Positions 29,237 through 37,617 are shown, counted from the stretch's first letter. The stretch: DNA of 64,000 nt from an uncultured Candidatus Nitrosopumilus sp. (GCA_951812645.1 CATOSM010000001.1:1653560-1717559), one strand, 5' to 3'. Made by a program: numbers and translations. Notes: generated by a model not told the origin, from the letters alone.

Positions 29237-29961
29237 AGTTGTAAAATCTCCTTAGGTGAAAACTTGAACTGTAGCATTTGTGCTGTAACCCCTCCACCAT
29301 TACCACCTTTTCTTTGAACAGTTATTTTACCCAACTTCAAATTTCCTCGTTTTGTAATTTCTGTCAATCCATCATAATGACTCATTACATTTTCAATACT
29401 GTTAATTGCAGATTCAGTTATTTTTGACTCGTTCTTTTTGACCACAAGCACATAATCTGCTTTTGGTTCCTTATTTCCTTTTAACACATCATGAATTATC
29501 ATAGATTTGTTCTTGTCAAAGAAACCTATAATTTTTTTCTGCTCATTTGATGTTAATTCTGTAAGAAAATAACGTCTTTGATCCTTTACTTTTGGGGTTG
29601 GATTTTTATCCATTGGTCTGAATCCTTCCTGTCCACAATATTTTTTCAAGATTATAATCACATCCTTCGGAACATTCCACATCTTTTGATAGTTGTCTAC
29701 TTTCCTCTTATCTATCTGGTTAAAACTTGCAGTGAATTTTTTTATGGATATTCCTATGCTTTTATCTCCGTTCACTTCTACCAAAACATCTGCCTTTGAG
29801 TTTATCCCCATTGAACGTGTGGTTTTTGCCTTAACCGACTTTATCTTAGAATATCCAATTACTGACAGCCATTGCATTGCAAACTCACTACTATTCCAGT
29901 TGTTAAGATGGTGTACCACTTGATCTTCTGCTATAAAACCACTCTTGGCAGTCTCAGACAT
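29233..29961 (-). CDS. Putative type II restriction endonuclease
   Basis: A 242-residue protein immediately after and overlapping (8 bases) a Dam-type methylase. Residues about 50-80 read GINSKADVLVEVNGDKSIGI followed by SIKKF, a plausible PD-(D/E)XK core (Asp...Glu-x-Lys-like strand pair). Other features are KMWNVPKDVIIILKKYCGQE and a Gly-rich loop GGNGGGVTAQM near the C-terminus. Identification rests on the operon context plus this motif; specificity cannot be read from the sequence. Confidence 0.7.
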   Translation of the reverse strand: MSETAKSGFIAEDQVVHHLNNWNSSEFAMQWLSVIGYSKIKSVKAKTTRSMGINSKADVLVEVNGDKSIGISIKKFTASFNQIDKRKVDNYQKMWNVPKDVIIILKKYCGQEGFRPMDKNPTPKVKDQRRYFLTELTSNEQKKIIGFFDKNKSMIIHDVLKGNKEPKADYVLVVKKNESKITESAINSIENVMSHYDGLTEITKRGNLKLGKITVQRKGGNGGGVTAQMLQFKFSPKEILQL

Positions 29962-30880
29962 AATTCATCAGATTTGCTTTTGGTGGATCATAGTTTATGG
30001 CTACTATTTCCATGCTCTTGTCTTTTTGAGTAAAGTATTGCATGGATCTGTTCAATGTGATTTTGAACACTTTGTACATTGATGATAACATTAGATAATC
30101 CGGGTGATTTTGTTCTGAAATCATTATCTTGTTATGTTTTTGTGTACTTTTTAAGAAATCCACAAAATCTGTCAAGTCCACTATTGCATTATAATGACCG
30201 TTAGTGTTATTCATGTATGGAGGGTCAAGATACACAAATCCATCCTTAACATCATCATAGTTTTTAAAATCCTTGTTTGTTATTTTTAGATGTTTTATTG
30301 TGTTGCTTAGAAACTGTACTGTGTCTTTTTTTATCTGGGGGCATTTTGTATTTTTTCTCATAGGACAGTTGAACCTGTTTTTTGAATTGAATCTGATCTT
30401 TCCTGAAAATGCATTTTTTGCAAGATAGAAAAATCTACCAGCTCCGACCACGCCGTCTTCCAAATCCCTGTCTCTTACATCAAGATAGTAATCAGAACTT
30501 GATTTTTTGTAATGTTTTTGATACTGTTCAAACAGTTCATCAGGGCTTTTCTTTAGAGATTTCATAAAATTAACAATTACGGGGTTATGATCATTATACA
30601 CGATATTTTTTGAGCCAAACCTGTCACATGCATAAAACGTGAATCCACCGCCACCGCCAAAAACATCATAGATTTTTTTACCACAATTGTCAGGAATCAA
30701 GGAATCAAAGATATGTGCAAATCCTGACTTGCACCCGACATATGGAATAATTTTTAGCGGTACCTTGTGTTGTTTTCCAACATCAAAACATTGTTTCATT
30801 AATGTAACCCCCATTTTTGTTCTTTTTACGTTTTTAATCATTGGATCGATCATTTCTTTTTGATTATCTTTGCTATCCAT
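29954..30880 (-). CDS. N6-adenine DNA methyltransferase, Dam/D12 class
   Basis: A 308-residue protein with SAM-binding motif I DVFGGGGGFTF (about 72-82) and catalytic motif IV VYLDPPYMNN (DPPY at 219-222). The N-terminal KIIPYVGCKSG contacts SAM in this class. The order of motifs fits the D12 (alpha) class. It protects host DNA against the nuclease encoded next. The start overlaps the end of the AbrB gene by 31 bases in another frame. Confidence 0.9.
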   Translation of the reverse strand: MDSKDNQKEMIDPMIKNVKRTKMGVTLMKQCFDVGKQHKVPLKIIPYVGCKSGFAHIFDSLIPDNCGKKIYDVFGGGGGFTFYACDRFGSKNIVYNDHNPVIVNFMKSLKKSPDELFEQYQKHYKKSSSDYYLDVRDRDLEDGVVGAGRFFYLAKNAFSGKIRFNSKNRFNCPMRKNTKCPQIKKDTVQFLSNTIKHLKITNKDFKNYDDVKDGFVYLDPPYMNNTNGHYNAIVDLTDFVDFLKSTQKHNKIMISEQNHPDYLMLSSMYKVFKITLNRSMQYFTQKDKSMEIVAINYDPPKANLMNYV

Positions 30881-31032
30881 TGACTGTTTACTTTGTCAAT
30901 ATCCCATTCAACATGATCGCCTTTTTCTAACCCTAGTTTTTTGGCTATATGTATTGGTACTGTAGTTCTTAGGGATTGGCTGTTTGATACTGCAAGCGTT
31001 AAAATCGTTTCACTATTTTCTAATCTAGCCAT
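30850..31032 (-). CDS. AbrB/SpoVT-type regulator (probable RM controller)
   Basis: A 60-residue swapped-hairpin protein: SQSLRTTVPIHIAKKLGLEK, then GDHVEWDIDKVNSQW. It is the first gene of the leftward operon and faces the transposase gene across an 87-base gap that holds spaced ATTTRCCTATA motifs. The gene at 47725-47898 in the second RM locus is a homologue in the same position. It probably binds those motifs and controls both RM genes and transposase. Confidence 0.8.
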   Translation of the reverse strand: MARLENSETILTLAVSNSQSLRTTVPIHIAKKLGLEKGDHVEWDIDKVNSQWIAKIIKKK

Positions 31033-31129
31033 ATAGGTAAATAAATTGCATATTATATTAATTTGCCTATAATTATGATTGACCTAATTATTTACCTATA
31101 ATTTATATATGTAAACTAATTTACCTATA
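31032..31129. promoter_or_regulatory. Divergent operator with four motifs at 29-bp spacing
   Basis: The motif ATTTRCCTATA occurs at 31061-31071, 31090-31100 and 31119-31129, and inverted at 31032-31042. Starts are exactly 29 bp apart throughout. The region contains the promoters of the leftward abrB-M-R operon and the rightward transposase. The motif core recurs in the equivalent region of the second RM locus. Confidence 0.7.
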
Positions 31130-31131
31130 GT

Positions 31132-32271
31132 ATGAATCAAAGACAAATTAGAGGAAAACAAATAGCAGAAAAACAGAACCAGATTATCCGAATAGATAAA
31201 ACTCATTACAAGGTAAATTCCCAAAGCAGAAACAAACAACATGATGTTATCGCTTTGGAATCTGGCTGGTCTTGTTCTTGTGAAGACAGATTTTTTAGAA
31301 AGACTTGCTGTAAGCATATTCATGCAGTTGAAATTTCATTAAACTTTCATCAAAAAGTAAAAGATGATGTTGTAATTTCAGAAGTGGTAATTGACTGTTG
31401 CAAATACTGTAAATCATCAAATATTGTAAAACGTGGCATACGAAAAAACAAGAGTGACAACATCCAAGTATTCTGTTGTAAGGACTGCACACGCAAATTC
31501 TCAATTAATCTAGGATTTGAGGGAATGCGGGCAACACCTGATCAAATCACAATGGCTATGAATCTATACTTTAACGGTGAATCATCAAGGAAGGTAAAAC
31601 AATCCTTGGTTCTTATTGGTGTCAAGGTATCTCATATTACCGTTCAAAACTGGATTAAAAAATACGTCTCACTAATGGAAAAATATCTTGACAAGATAAC
31701 ACCACATGTAGGGGAGCAATGGCGAACAGATGAACTTTATCTTAAAATCAAGGGTGATAAAAAATATCTCTTTGCTATGCTTGATTCAGAGACTAGATTT
31801 TGGCTCTCTCAAATGGTATCAGAACACAAAGGAAATGATGATGTATCACCAATGTTTACAGAAGCTAAAAAGAAAGCAAAAAAAATTCCAAAAACACTAA
31901 TCTCTGACGGAGCTGCAAACTTTCATCATGCTTGGAAGGAGCAATACAAAGCCAAAAACTTTCTGCATAAGGAAACTGAGCATAATAGACACATTCACCT
32001 GTCAGGGGATATGAACAATAACCAAATGGAGTCTTTTAACTCAAACACTTTGAGAGTAAGAGAAAAGGTGGTAAGAGGAATCAAAAAAGATGATTCCTCA
32101 ATAATCAAAGGTATGCAGATTCACCACAATTTCATAAGACCTCATCAGGGATTAGATGGAGATACACCGGCAGATAGATCAGGAATCAAGATACAAGGGG
32201 ATAACAAGTGGAAAATCATAATTCAAAACGCTACTAAAAGCCTCGATACTTACCACGAAGAAGAATTGTAG
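31132..32271 (+). CDS. IS6-like DDE transposase with SWIM zinc finger
   Basis: A 379-residue protein. A SWIM zinc finger covers residues 48-63 (CSCEDRFFRKTCCKHIHA). A zinc ribbon lies at about 90-120 (CCKYCKSSNIVKRG and CCKDC). The IS240/IS6-type catalytic core has WRTDELYLKI (Asp200), LISDGAANF (Asp259) and NQMESFNSNTLRVREKV (Glu300). The ATG is preceded by the operator motifs. The C-terminus runs into the right inverted repeat. It appears intact and is likely responsible for moving the RM cassette. Confidence 0.85.
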   Translation: MNQRQIRGKQIAEKQNQIIRIDKTHYKVNSQSRNKQHDVIALESGWSCSCEDRFFRKTCCKHIHAVEISLNFHQKVKDDVVISEVVIDCCKYCKSSNIVKRGIRKNKSDNIQVFCCKDCTRKFSINLGFEGMRATPDQITMAMNLYFNGESSRKVKQSLVLIGVKVSHITVQNWIKKYVSLMEKYLDKITPHVGEQWRTDELYLKIKGDKKYLFAMLDSETRFWLSQMVSEHKGNDDVSPMFTEAKKKAKKIPKTLISDGAANFHHAWKEQYKAKNFLHKETEHNRHIHLSGDMNNNQMESFNSNTLRVREKVVRGIKKDDSSIIKGMQIHHNFIRPHQGLDGDTPADRSGIKIQGDNKWKIIIQNATKSLDTYHEEEL

Positions 32272-32296
32272 CAATGTCCCGTTAACTTACCAGTTC
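32234..32296. repeat. Right 63-bp inverted repeat of RM transposon
   Basis: Contains the last 38 bases of the transposase gene and the outer end CCAGTTC. It matches the reverse complement of 28827-28889 with one mismatch, and is followed by A and then the octamer AAAAATAG. Confidence 0.85.
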
Positions 32297-32309
32297 AAAA
32301 AATAGATTA

Positions 32310-32606
32310 ATGATTTATATGACAAATTTCAGGAAAATCCCCATGATTAAGAAAAAACGCCTGGCGCTTTATCGGTGCGGAGACCCTAATCATAAAAACT
32401 GCTTAGACCTGAAAAATGACGTTTTTGGGCTAAATCAAACCACTCAAGCGTATACTACGAACGTTGTTTTGGATCCTGCCGAACCTCCATTTTGCATATC
32501 AAGCACAATTATTGCAGATGATAATGAGATCGAGTTAATCCGAAAGCAACTGTCTTCAGACAAACGAAAAGATCAAAAACGCCTTGCAGATATGGTTGTT
32601 TTCTGA
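32310..32606 (+). CDS. Small hypothetical protein with Cys residues
   Basis: A 98-residue protein: KRLALYRCGDPNHKNCLDLK, then VVLDPAEPPFCISSTIIADD. The Cys/His spacing (CGDPNHKNC) could bind a metal. The first Met at 32310 or the internal one at 32343 may be used. It lies inside the tRNA-Trp island but outside the transposon. The family is not recognised. Confidence 0.55.
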   Translation: MIYMTNFRKIPMIKKKRLALYRCGDPNHKNCLDLKNDVFGLNQTTQAYTTNVVLDPAEPPFCISSTIIADDNEIELIRKQLSSDKRKDQKRLADMVVF

Positions 32607-32647
32607 TTTTATTCATATTTATTCCCTAATGGATTTATTCATATTTA

Positions 32648-33739
32648 ATGCAAATAATATTAAAAACAAAAAATAACAGCAAAGTACTAAAAAAACTACA
32701 AAAATTAAAAGAATTTACTTTTTTCAGTCAAGTTAAAAACAATATCATTCTTAATCATGACGATGTTTACATTGATGATTATGAGAAACTTGAATCATTA
32801 AAAAACACATTAATGAAAACTGGTGCAATAAAAGTCACATTAATCCCAATTAAACCTCCTATACTCCCTAATAAAACCAAGAATAAAACCAAGAATAAAA
32901 CCAAGAATAAAACCAAGAATAAAACCAAGAATAAAACCAAGAATAAAACCAAGAATAAAACCAAGAATAAAACCAAGAATAATTATAGTACGCAAGCTCA
33001 TGACATCAAAAATTATAATTTCTTTATTGATATTGACAATACAATAAATGACGGAAATAACGAATTCCTAGATTCAAGAACTGTTGATGTGTTTCATGCA
33101 ATGCAAGATTTAGGACACAATATTGTATTAAATTCTGGTAGACCTACATCTGACTTAAAAATAATTGTGACAAAAATTAACAAAGATAAAGTATACGGAA
33201 TTTCTGAATTTGGCGGAGCCTTAATTTTAGATCCTTATCAAAATCTTCCACTATCTAAAATCCCAAAATGTCTTAATGCATTAAATAAATTAATGAATGT
33301 AAATAATGGTGCCTATAAAAATATAGAACAAATTGCTTCCACCGCTCAAAAAATTTCCACTATTTCAATCAAGGCAAAATACAAATTTAAAACATTACAA
33401 AATTGTATTAACACGCACAAACTTCCAATTAATTTGATCGAGGGACATGGTAAATTTCATGTAGTGGCAAAGCCTTACAATAAAGGAAAAGCAATAGTTG
33501 AATTCCTTAAAACAAACACTGTACCAGATGGATTAAGGACTGTTTCTATTGGGGATGGAGAAATTGATATTCCTATGTTTGAAGTAACTAATGATGCTTT
33601 TGTTGTAGGAAATGCCAATTGTTCGACTAAAACATATGCAAGAAAGAAAAAATGGGAAGTGCTCAAATCTAAAAATCTTGACGGTGTAATAGAAGCTTTT
33701 TTTATAAAAGATGATAGGTTTCGTAAAGACGATTTCTAA
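32648..33739 (+). CDS. HAD-superfamily phosphatase with KTKN repeat linker
   Basis: A 363-residue protein. Residues 1-75 are a small alpha-beta domain. Residues about 75-110 are nine NKTK repeats. Residues about 120-350 form a HAD phosphatase of the Cof/mannosyl-phosphoglycerate phosphatase kind: nucleophile region NFFIDIDNTINDGN (DxD-like), motif II VLNSGRPTSDL, and motif III/IV SIGDGEIDIPMFEV. The Lys-rich linker could bind nucleic acid or simply act as a spacer. The substrate is likely a phosphosugar or similar metabolite. Last gene of the tRNA-Trp island. Confidence 0.75.
   Translation: MQIILKTKNNSKVLKKLQKLKEFTFFSQVKNNIILNHDDVYIDDYEKLESLKNTLMKTGAIKVTLIPIKPPILPNKTKNKTKNKTKNKTKNKTKNKTKNKTKNKTKNKTKNNYSTQAHDIKNYNFFIDIDNTINDGNNEFLDSRTVDVFHAMQDLGHNIVLNSGRPTSDLKIIVTKINKDKVYGISEFGGALILDPYQNLPLSKIPKCLNALNKLMNVNNGAYKNIEQIASTAQKISTISIKAKYKFKTLQNCINTHKLPINLIEGHGKFHVVAKPYNKGKAIVEFLKTNTVPDGLRTVSIGDGEIDIPMFEVTNDAFVVGNANCSTKTYARKKKWEVLKSKNLDGVIEAFFIKDDRFRKDDF
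32870..32977 (+). repeat. 12-bp coding minisatellite, 9 units
   Basis: Nine identical copies of AATAAAACCAAG encode NKTK in frame. Perfect identity implies recent expansion, and copy number could vary between strains without breaking the frame. Confidence 0.9.
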
Positions 33740-33809
33740 TTTTTTAATAATTCAAAATTTTAGATCCCTTTTTTTAAAATTTGGCAAAAATCATATGAAC
33801 CCGATTAGT

Positions 33810-33839
33810 ACGTGGGGCCGACCGGAATCGAACCGGCGA
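33810..33839. repeat. Right att-like repeat inside tRNA-Trp
   Basis: The 30 bases shared with 28713-28742. They cover the discriminator, acceptor 3' strand and T-arm of the tRNA-Trp gene, the usual core of archaeal tyrosine-integrase attachment sites. Confidence 0.8.
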
Positions 33840-33966
33840 CCTACGGGTCACTACAGCTCCAAACTTACATCATCCGTGAGTCAGTTTAGCTTAGTTAACC
33901 TTTGGAGCCCTTAGCGGTGATCTTTTTCGTAGACACTGTCGCCCTACCAGGCTAGGCTACGACCCC
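33813..33966 (-). tRNA. tRNA-Trp(CCA) with two introns
   Basis: Read on the minus strand, exon 1 is 33966-33938, exon 2 33910-33901 and exon 3 33847-33813 (boundaries may shift by a base or two). Joined, they give 74 bases with every stem paired: acceptor GGGGTCG/CGGCCCC, D-stem GCCT/GGGC, anticodon stem ACGGG/CCCGT, anticodon loop CTCCAAA, T-stem GCCGG/CCGGT, discriminator A. Intron 1 (27 bases) lies inside the 5' anticodon stem (after position 28). Intron 2 (53 bases) lies at the canonical loop position and contains TTTGGAGC, which pairs with the anticodon loop. No CCA is encoded. Confidence 0.88.
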
Positions 33967-34056
33967 ACAAACAAGAATGAAACGGACTTGAATTTTAAGT
34001 TATTTTTAACCAAGATTTATTTGCAATAATAATCATTTCGTATTTGTTAATCGATT

Positions 34057-34590
34057 ATGGTAAAGACAGCTTACATGGTATTGGGTGCAATTCCAGTCAT
34101 TGCAGCTGTCTTGCTAGTCACTCCCTTATTGTTAAAAAATGAGATTCCAACATCTGCTGCAAACCATACTGATAACCTTGAAATTGAATACACCAAACAC
34201 CAATTGAAGAAAATTTCTTACGGTGTCACAGAAAGAACCGCCGCACAAAAAACCGAAATTTTGTATATCAAAAATGATGGCGAATTAAAATACTCTGTAA
34301 CTGAGAATGGCTATCTCGAACCCGACGTCCGTTCACAATTAGACGAGCTAAAACTAAATAAAATTAAAGCGCTGATTAAAGAAACCGGCTTCATTGCCAT
34401 TCCCTCTGAATCATTCACAATAATGGACAATGCTACTGAATATCAAAAATCAAATGTCAAAGTAGTACTCAATGGACGAGTTAATCAAATACACTGGCCT
34501 GAACAGAATGTTACAGACGGTTTCATTCCTCCGATAATCACCATGGTGGAATCCGAGCTTGATCAAGTCATGTCTGAATTTAGTGAATAG
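34057..34590 (+). CDS. Membrane-anchored or secreted hypothetical protein
   Basis: A 177-residue protein. Residues 5-27 are a hydrophobic N-terminal segment (AYMVLGAIPVIAAVLLVTPL) acting as a signal anchor. The rest is soluble and resembles archaeal extracellular proteins with one small domain (ITMVESELDQVMSEFSE end). No known motif. It is 30 bases upstream of pdxS but probably unrelated in function. Confidence 0.6.
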   Translation: MVKTAYMVLGAIPVIAAVLLVTPLLLKNEIPTSAANHTDNLEIEYTKHQLKKISYGVTERTAAQKTEILYIKNDGELKYSVTENGYLEPDVRSQLDELKLNKIKALIKETGFIAIPSESFTIMDNATEYQKSNVKVVLNGRVNQIHWPEQNVTDGFIPPIITMVESELDQVMSEFSE

Positions 34591-34620
34591 ATACAAATAG
34601 TCTTTAGGAAAAATCAGGAC

Positions 34621-35589
34621 GTGCTTCCGCTATCTGGTGAACGACAAGATGCCCGAGGAATAATCTCTGACAAAATCAATTCCGTTGATACCTTGCGTGG
34701 CTCATCTACTGTCAAGCGCGGCTTTGCCCATATGTTAAAAAATGGAGTTGTCATGGATGTGACAACCGTAGAGCAGGCTCGAATCGCCGAAGAAGCTGGA
34801 GCTGTCTCTGTTATGGTATTGGACAAGCTTCCGTCTGAAGTCAGAAAAGCTGGTGGTGTTGCACGTACTGCAAGTATTAGAATTATAGAGGAAATTATGG
34901 ACTCCGTAACAATTCCCGTTATGGCCAAATGTAGAATCGGCCATGTCAATGAGGCATTGGTTTTACAAGAGACTGACGTTGACATGATTGACGAATCTGA
35001 AGTCTTAACTCCTGCTGATGAGCTTCGTCACATCTGGAAATGGGATTTTACCACCCCCGTAGTAAACGGCGCACGATCTTTAGCTGAAGCATTACGAAGA
35101 ATCGAAGAAGGCGCATCAATGATTAGAACAAAAGGAGAGCCTGGAACAGGAAATGTCGCAGAGGCCATCAGGCATATCAAAAAAGTAAACGACGAATTAA
35201 GAACAATCAAGTCAATTTATGATTCTGGAGATAACCAGGATTTGGTCAGAATGGCAAGAGAATTCAAGGTATCGTATGATATTGTTGAGCAGACCGCAAA
35301 GCTGGGCAGATTACCCGTTGTAAATTTCGCTGCTGGTGGAATTGCGACACCTGCGGATGCAGCATATCTTATGTCTCTTGGCTGTGATGGAGTCTTTGTT
35401 GGTTCGGGAATTTTTAGCTCCGATGATGCAAAAGAGAGGGCCAGGGCAATAGTTTTGGCTACAACTTTTTGGAATGAATCAGAAAAGGTAAAGGAAGCCC
35501 AGAATATGATTGATGAGAGGCAGTCCATGCTGGGACTAGATGTAGGTACGCTGGAATTGCGAATGCAAGATCGTGGAGGATCCGCATGA
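34621..35589 (+). CDS. pdxS: Pyridoxal 5'-phosphate synthase subunit PdxS
   Basis: A 322-residue TIM-barrel enzyme that condenses ribose-5-phosphate, glyceraldehyde-3-phosphate and ammonia into PLP. The catalytic lysines are in [10 protein letters not shown] (Lys103) and [14 protein letters not shown] (Lys171). The phosphate-binding GVFVGSGIF and [14 protein letters not shown] are intact. A GTG start is used, as the family aligns from [13 protein letters not shown]. It overlaps pdxT by four bases (ATGA), consistent with a coupled complex. The region from codon 123 onwards is duplicated at 49671. Confidence 0.95.
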   Translation: MLPLSGERQDARGIISDKINSVDTLRGSSTVKRGFAHMLKNGVVMDVTTVEQARIAEEAGAVSVMVLDKLPSEVRKAGGVARTASIRIIEEIMDSVTIPVMAKCRIGHVNEALVLQETDVDMIDESEVLTPADELRHIWKWDFTTPVVNGARSLAEALRRIEEGASMIRTKGEPGTGNVAEAIRHIKKVNDELRTIKSIYDSGDNQDLVRMAREFKVSYDIVEQTAKLGRLPVVNFAAGGIATPADAAYLMSLGCDGVFVGSGIFSSDDAKERARAIVLATTFWNESEKVKEAQNMIDERQSMLGLDVGTLELRMQDRGGSA

Positions 35590-36200
35590 GTCTCACTATT
35601 GGTGTATTGGCAGTACAGGGCGATGTACATGAAAATATTTTATCTTTAGAAACTGCAATCAGTAACCTTGGAATTGATGCTGAGGCAGTAGAGGTAAAGA
35701 CGCCCGAAGAAATTTCCTCATTGGACGGTCTGATCATTCCAGGTGGTGAGAGCACCACCATTGGACATCTTTCTTTGGCAAACGGGACATTGAAAGTCCT
35801 AAAGGAAAAAATAGCAAACGGAATGCCGGTACTTGGAATTTGTGCTGGCATGATAATGTTATCCAAAACAGCTGATGACAGAGTTGTCGGAAAAACCAAC
35901 CAACCACTTTTGGATGTGCTTGATGTTAAATTAGAGCGAAATTCCTTTGGGCGTCAGCGGGAGTCTTTTGAGGCTGACATCTCTCTGGATTTAGCTGGAA
36001 TTTCAAAATTCAATGGAGTCTTTATCCGGGCACCATCCGTATCTGATGTTGGCTCTGATGTCGAGATACTCTCAAAATTTAATGAAAAAGTTGTTGCAGT
36101 AAAAAGGGGAAATGTTGTTGGAACATCCTTTCATCCTGAACTGACACAGGATGTATCCATACACAAGTATTTTCTAAATCTGGTAAGCCGGGCAAGCTAG
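35586..36200 (+). CDS. pdxT: Pyridoxal 5'-phosphate synthase glutaminase PdxT (copy 1)
   Basis: A 204-residue class I glutamine amidotransferase supplying ammonia to PdxS. Motifs are [11 protein letters not shown] (oxyanion strand), the nucleophile in [11 protein letters not shown] (Cys86), and the His/Glu pair in [11 protein letters not shown]. The start overlaps the pdxS stop. A second identical gene is at 50269. Confidence 0.95.
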   Translation: MSLTIGVLAVQGDVHENILSLETAISNLGIDAEAVEVKTPEEISSLDGLIIPGGESTTIGHLSLANGTLKVLKEKIANGMPVLGICAGMIMLSKTADDRVVGKTNQPLLDVLDVKLERNSFGRQRESFEADISLDLAGISKFNGVFIRAPSVSDVGSDVEILSKFNEKVVAVKRGNVVGTSFHPELTQDVSIHKYFLNLVSRAS

Positions 36201-36276
36201 AGTTCTTTTAATTTTGCTTTACTGTCTTTTGGCAGACTGAATATATTATTATATGTGCTTCTAGTGGAACTATTAA

Positions 36277-37617
36277 TTGAACAAGAGGGAACTGCGAAAA
36301 ATAGTATCTGAAATTGAGCAGGAGGGCTCGATTTTCTCAAACAAGTCAGCACTTGATACCTTTGGCGTATCCAAAATTATTGGCAGAAACGACAAGGCAA
36401 GGGATCTGGTGAGGCTGTTTCTGGGATATAAACAGGGACTGGTTGTTCCGTTTGTGTCAGTTTATGGCAGGAGTGGATGCGGGAAATCTACTATAGTGAG
36501 ATTTGTGTGCCAGAATCTTTCAGATATTAAATACTGTTTTGTTAATCTCCGAAAGGCAAAGACAGTGTTCGGTTGTGCGAACCTTGTTCTTGCAGGACTG
36601 GGAGAATCAAATTTGAAAAATGCTCAGGGGATAAATCTGGCAGTTGAAAAGATCGGCGATGCAATAGAGAAATCATTGGAGCAATCAAAAAAGAGCTTGT
36701 TTGTATTGGTGTTAGATGAGCTTGATGCATTATTTTTGGATAAACGTGGCAAGCCTTCTGATTTTGTATACAAGCTTGTAGTGTTGGAAGAGAAATTACG
36801 TGAGAAGAGATTAATGATGTGTATGGTTGGAATATCAAACAATATAATGACAGAATTTGATTTGGATGACCGCGTTCGCTCAAGGATTGGCTCATCAGAA
36901 GTATTCTTTGAGGCATATGCCAAAAAGAATGTCGTTGCAATACTTCGAGACAGGGCAAAGGATGCCTTTTCTGAGAAGATTGACCCTGCAGTAATAGAGT
37001 ACTGTGCTGACATGAGCTCATCCGAGCATGGGGATGCAAGACGTGCAGTTGACCTGCTTAGGGCAGCAGCCGAGATTGCAAGCAAAAACTCTGAGAAACT
37101 TGGCAAAAGCCATGTTGACTATGCATCGGACCAGCTCCAAAAAGACAGACTGGAAATGATTCTCTCTGCTGCGTCATACCAGTTCAAGCTTGCAGCATCT
37201 GCACTTGCAAGAATTACTTTTTTGTCAGGTGAGGTCTGGCATTCCACATCATCACTGTACAAACAGTATGAGATGATTATTGCAAAGGATTCAAAGAAAT
37301 TGACGTACCGTCGCGTCTCAGAATTGTTGGTGGAGCTGAAAAACACAGGCATTGCAGTATCTCAGACTGCATCAAAGGGAAGGCACGGATATGGGACGCA
37401 ATACAGGCTAACTGCATCCCCTGAGGCAGTAGGAATGGCATGTTTTTCAGACTGGTGGAATGGTCTGACAAAACAAAAGGAGAGATTTGAGACAAAAGAC
37501 AATAGACCAGACCTCTGGAGTTTGGGAGGTAGCAGAAACAGAGAGTTTTCTGCACTACTGCAAATGACTGAAAAAATGCACAAGAAAAAATGGAAGGATT
37601 TTTCTGGACTTGACTAG
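36277..37617 (+). CDS. cdc6: Orc1/Cdc6 replication initiator (copy 1)
   Basis: A 446-residue AAA+ protein. Walker A GRSGCGKST is at residues 64-72 and Walker B FVLVLDELDA near 143-151. Sensor 1 lies in MMCMVGISNN and the arginine-finger region in FDLDDRVRSRIG. The C-terminal 130 residues form the winged helix (KLTYRRVSELLVELKNTGIA). It would load MCM at origins. The TTG start is preceded by an AT-rich stretch (ATATATTATTATATG). No repeated origin-recognition boxes were seen in the adjacent gaps. Identical to 50960-52300. Confidence 0.92.
   Translation: MNKRELRKIVSEIEQEGSIFSNKSALDTFGVSKIIGRNDKARDLVRLFLGYKQGLVVPFVSVYGRSGCGKSTIVRFVCQNLSDIKYCFVNLRKAKTVFGCANLVLAGLGESNLKNAQGINLAVEKIGDAIEKSLEQSKKSLFVLVLDELDALFLDKRGKPSDFVYKLVVLEEKLREKRLMMCMVGISNNIMTEFDLDDRVRSRIGSSEVFFEAYAKKNVVAILRDRAKDAFSEKIDPAVIEYCADMSSSEHGDARRAVDLLRAAAEIASKNSEKLGKSHVDYASDQLQKDRLEMILSAASYQFKLAASALARITFLSGEVWHSTSSLYKQYEMIIAKDSKKLTYRRVSELLVELKNTGIAVSQTASKGRHGYGTQYRLTASPEAVGMACFSDWWNGLTKQKERFETKDNRPDLWSLGGSRNREFSALLQMTEKMHKKKWKDFSGLD

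Larger units (their letters stand above)
28826..32297. mobile_element. IS6-like transposon carrying a type II RM system
   Basis: A 3.47-kb unit flanked by inverted repeats (28827-28889 and 32234-32296, 62 of 63 bases matching) and by the 8-bp direct repeat AAAAATAG. It carries, leftward, AbrB regulator, methylase, nuclease and a small wHTH gene, and, rightward, one transposase. The right inverted repeat includes the last codons of the transposase; the left one is a mirrored copy. A second, inner copy of the end sequence (GGAACTGGTAACTTAACG, 28959-28976) suggests a smaller ancestral element, later extended. Confidence 0.75.

Noticed and set aside
31032..31129. 29-bp periodic motif as a mini CRISPR
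   Set aside because: Only an 11-bp motif is repeated, one copy is inverted, and it lies between divergent genes. Operators explain it better.
33813..33966. tRNA read as tRNA-Ser(GGA) or another class II tRNA with a long variable arm
   Set aside because: A GACC/GGTC hairpin and a CTACG/TGTAG stem can be drawn, but the D-arm would then be 7 bases too long and the discriminator and acceptor do not fit. The two-intron tRNA-Trp model pairs every stem.
36542..37106. Minus-strand frames of 160-165 codons opposite orc1/cdc6
   Set aside because: Antisense shadows of a well-supported AAA+ gene, with no domain and no promoter.
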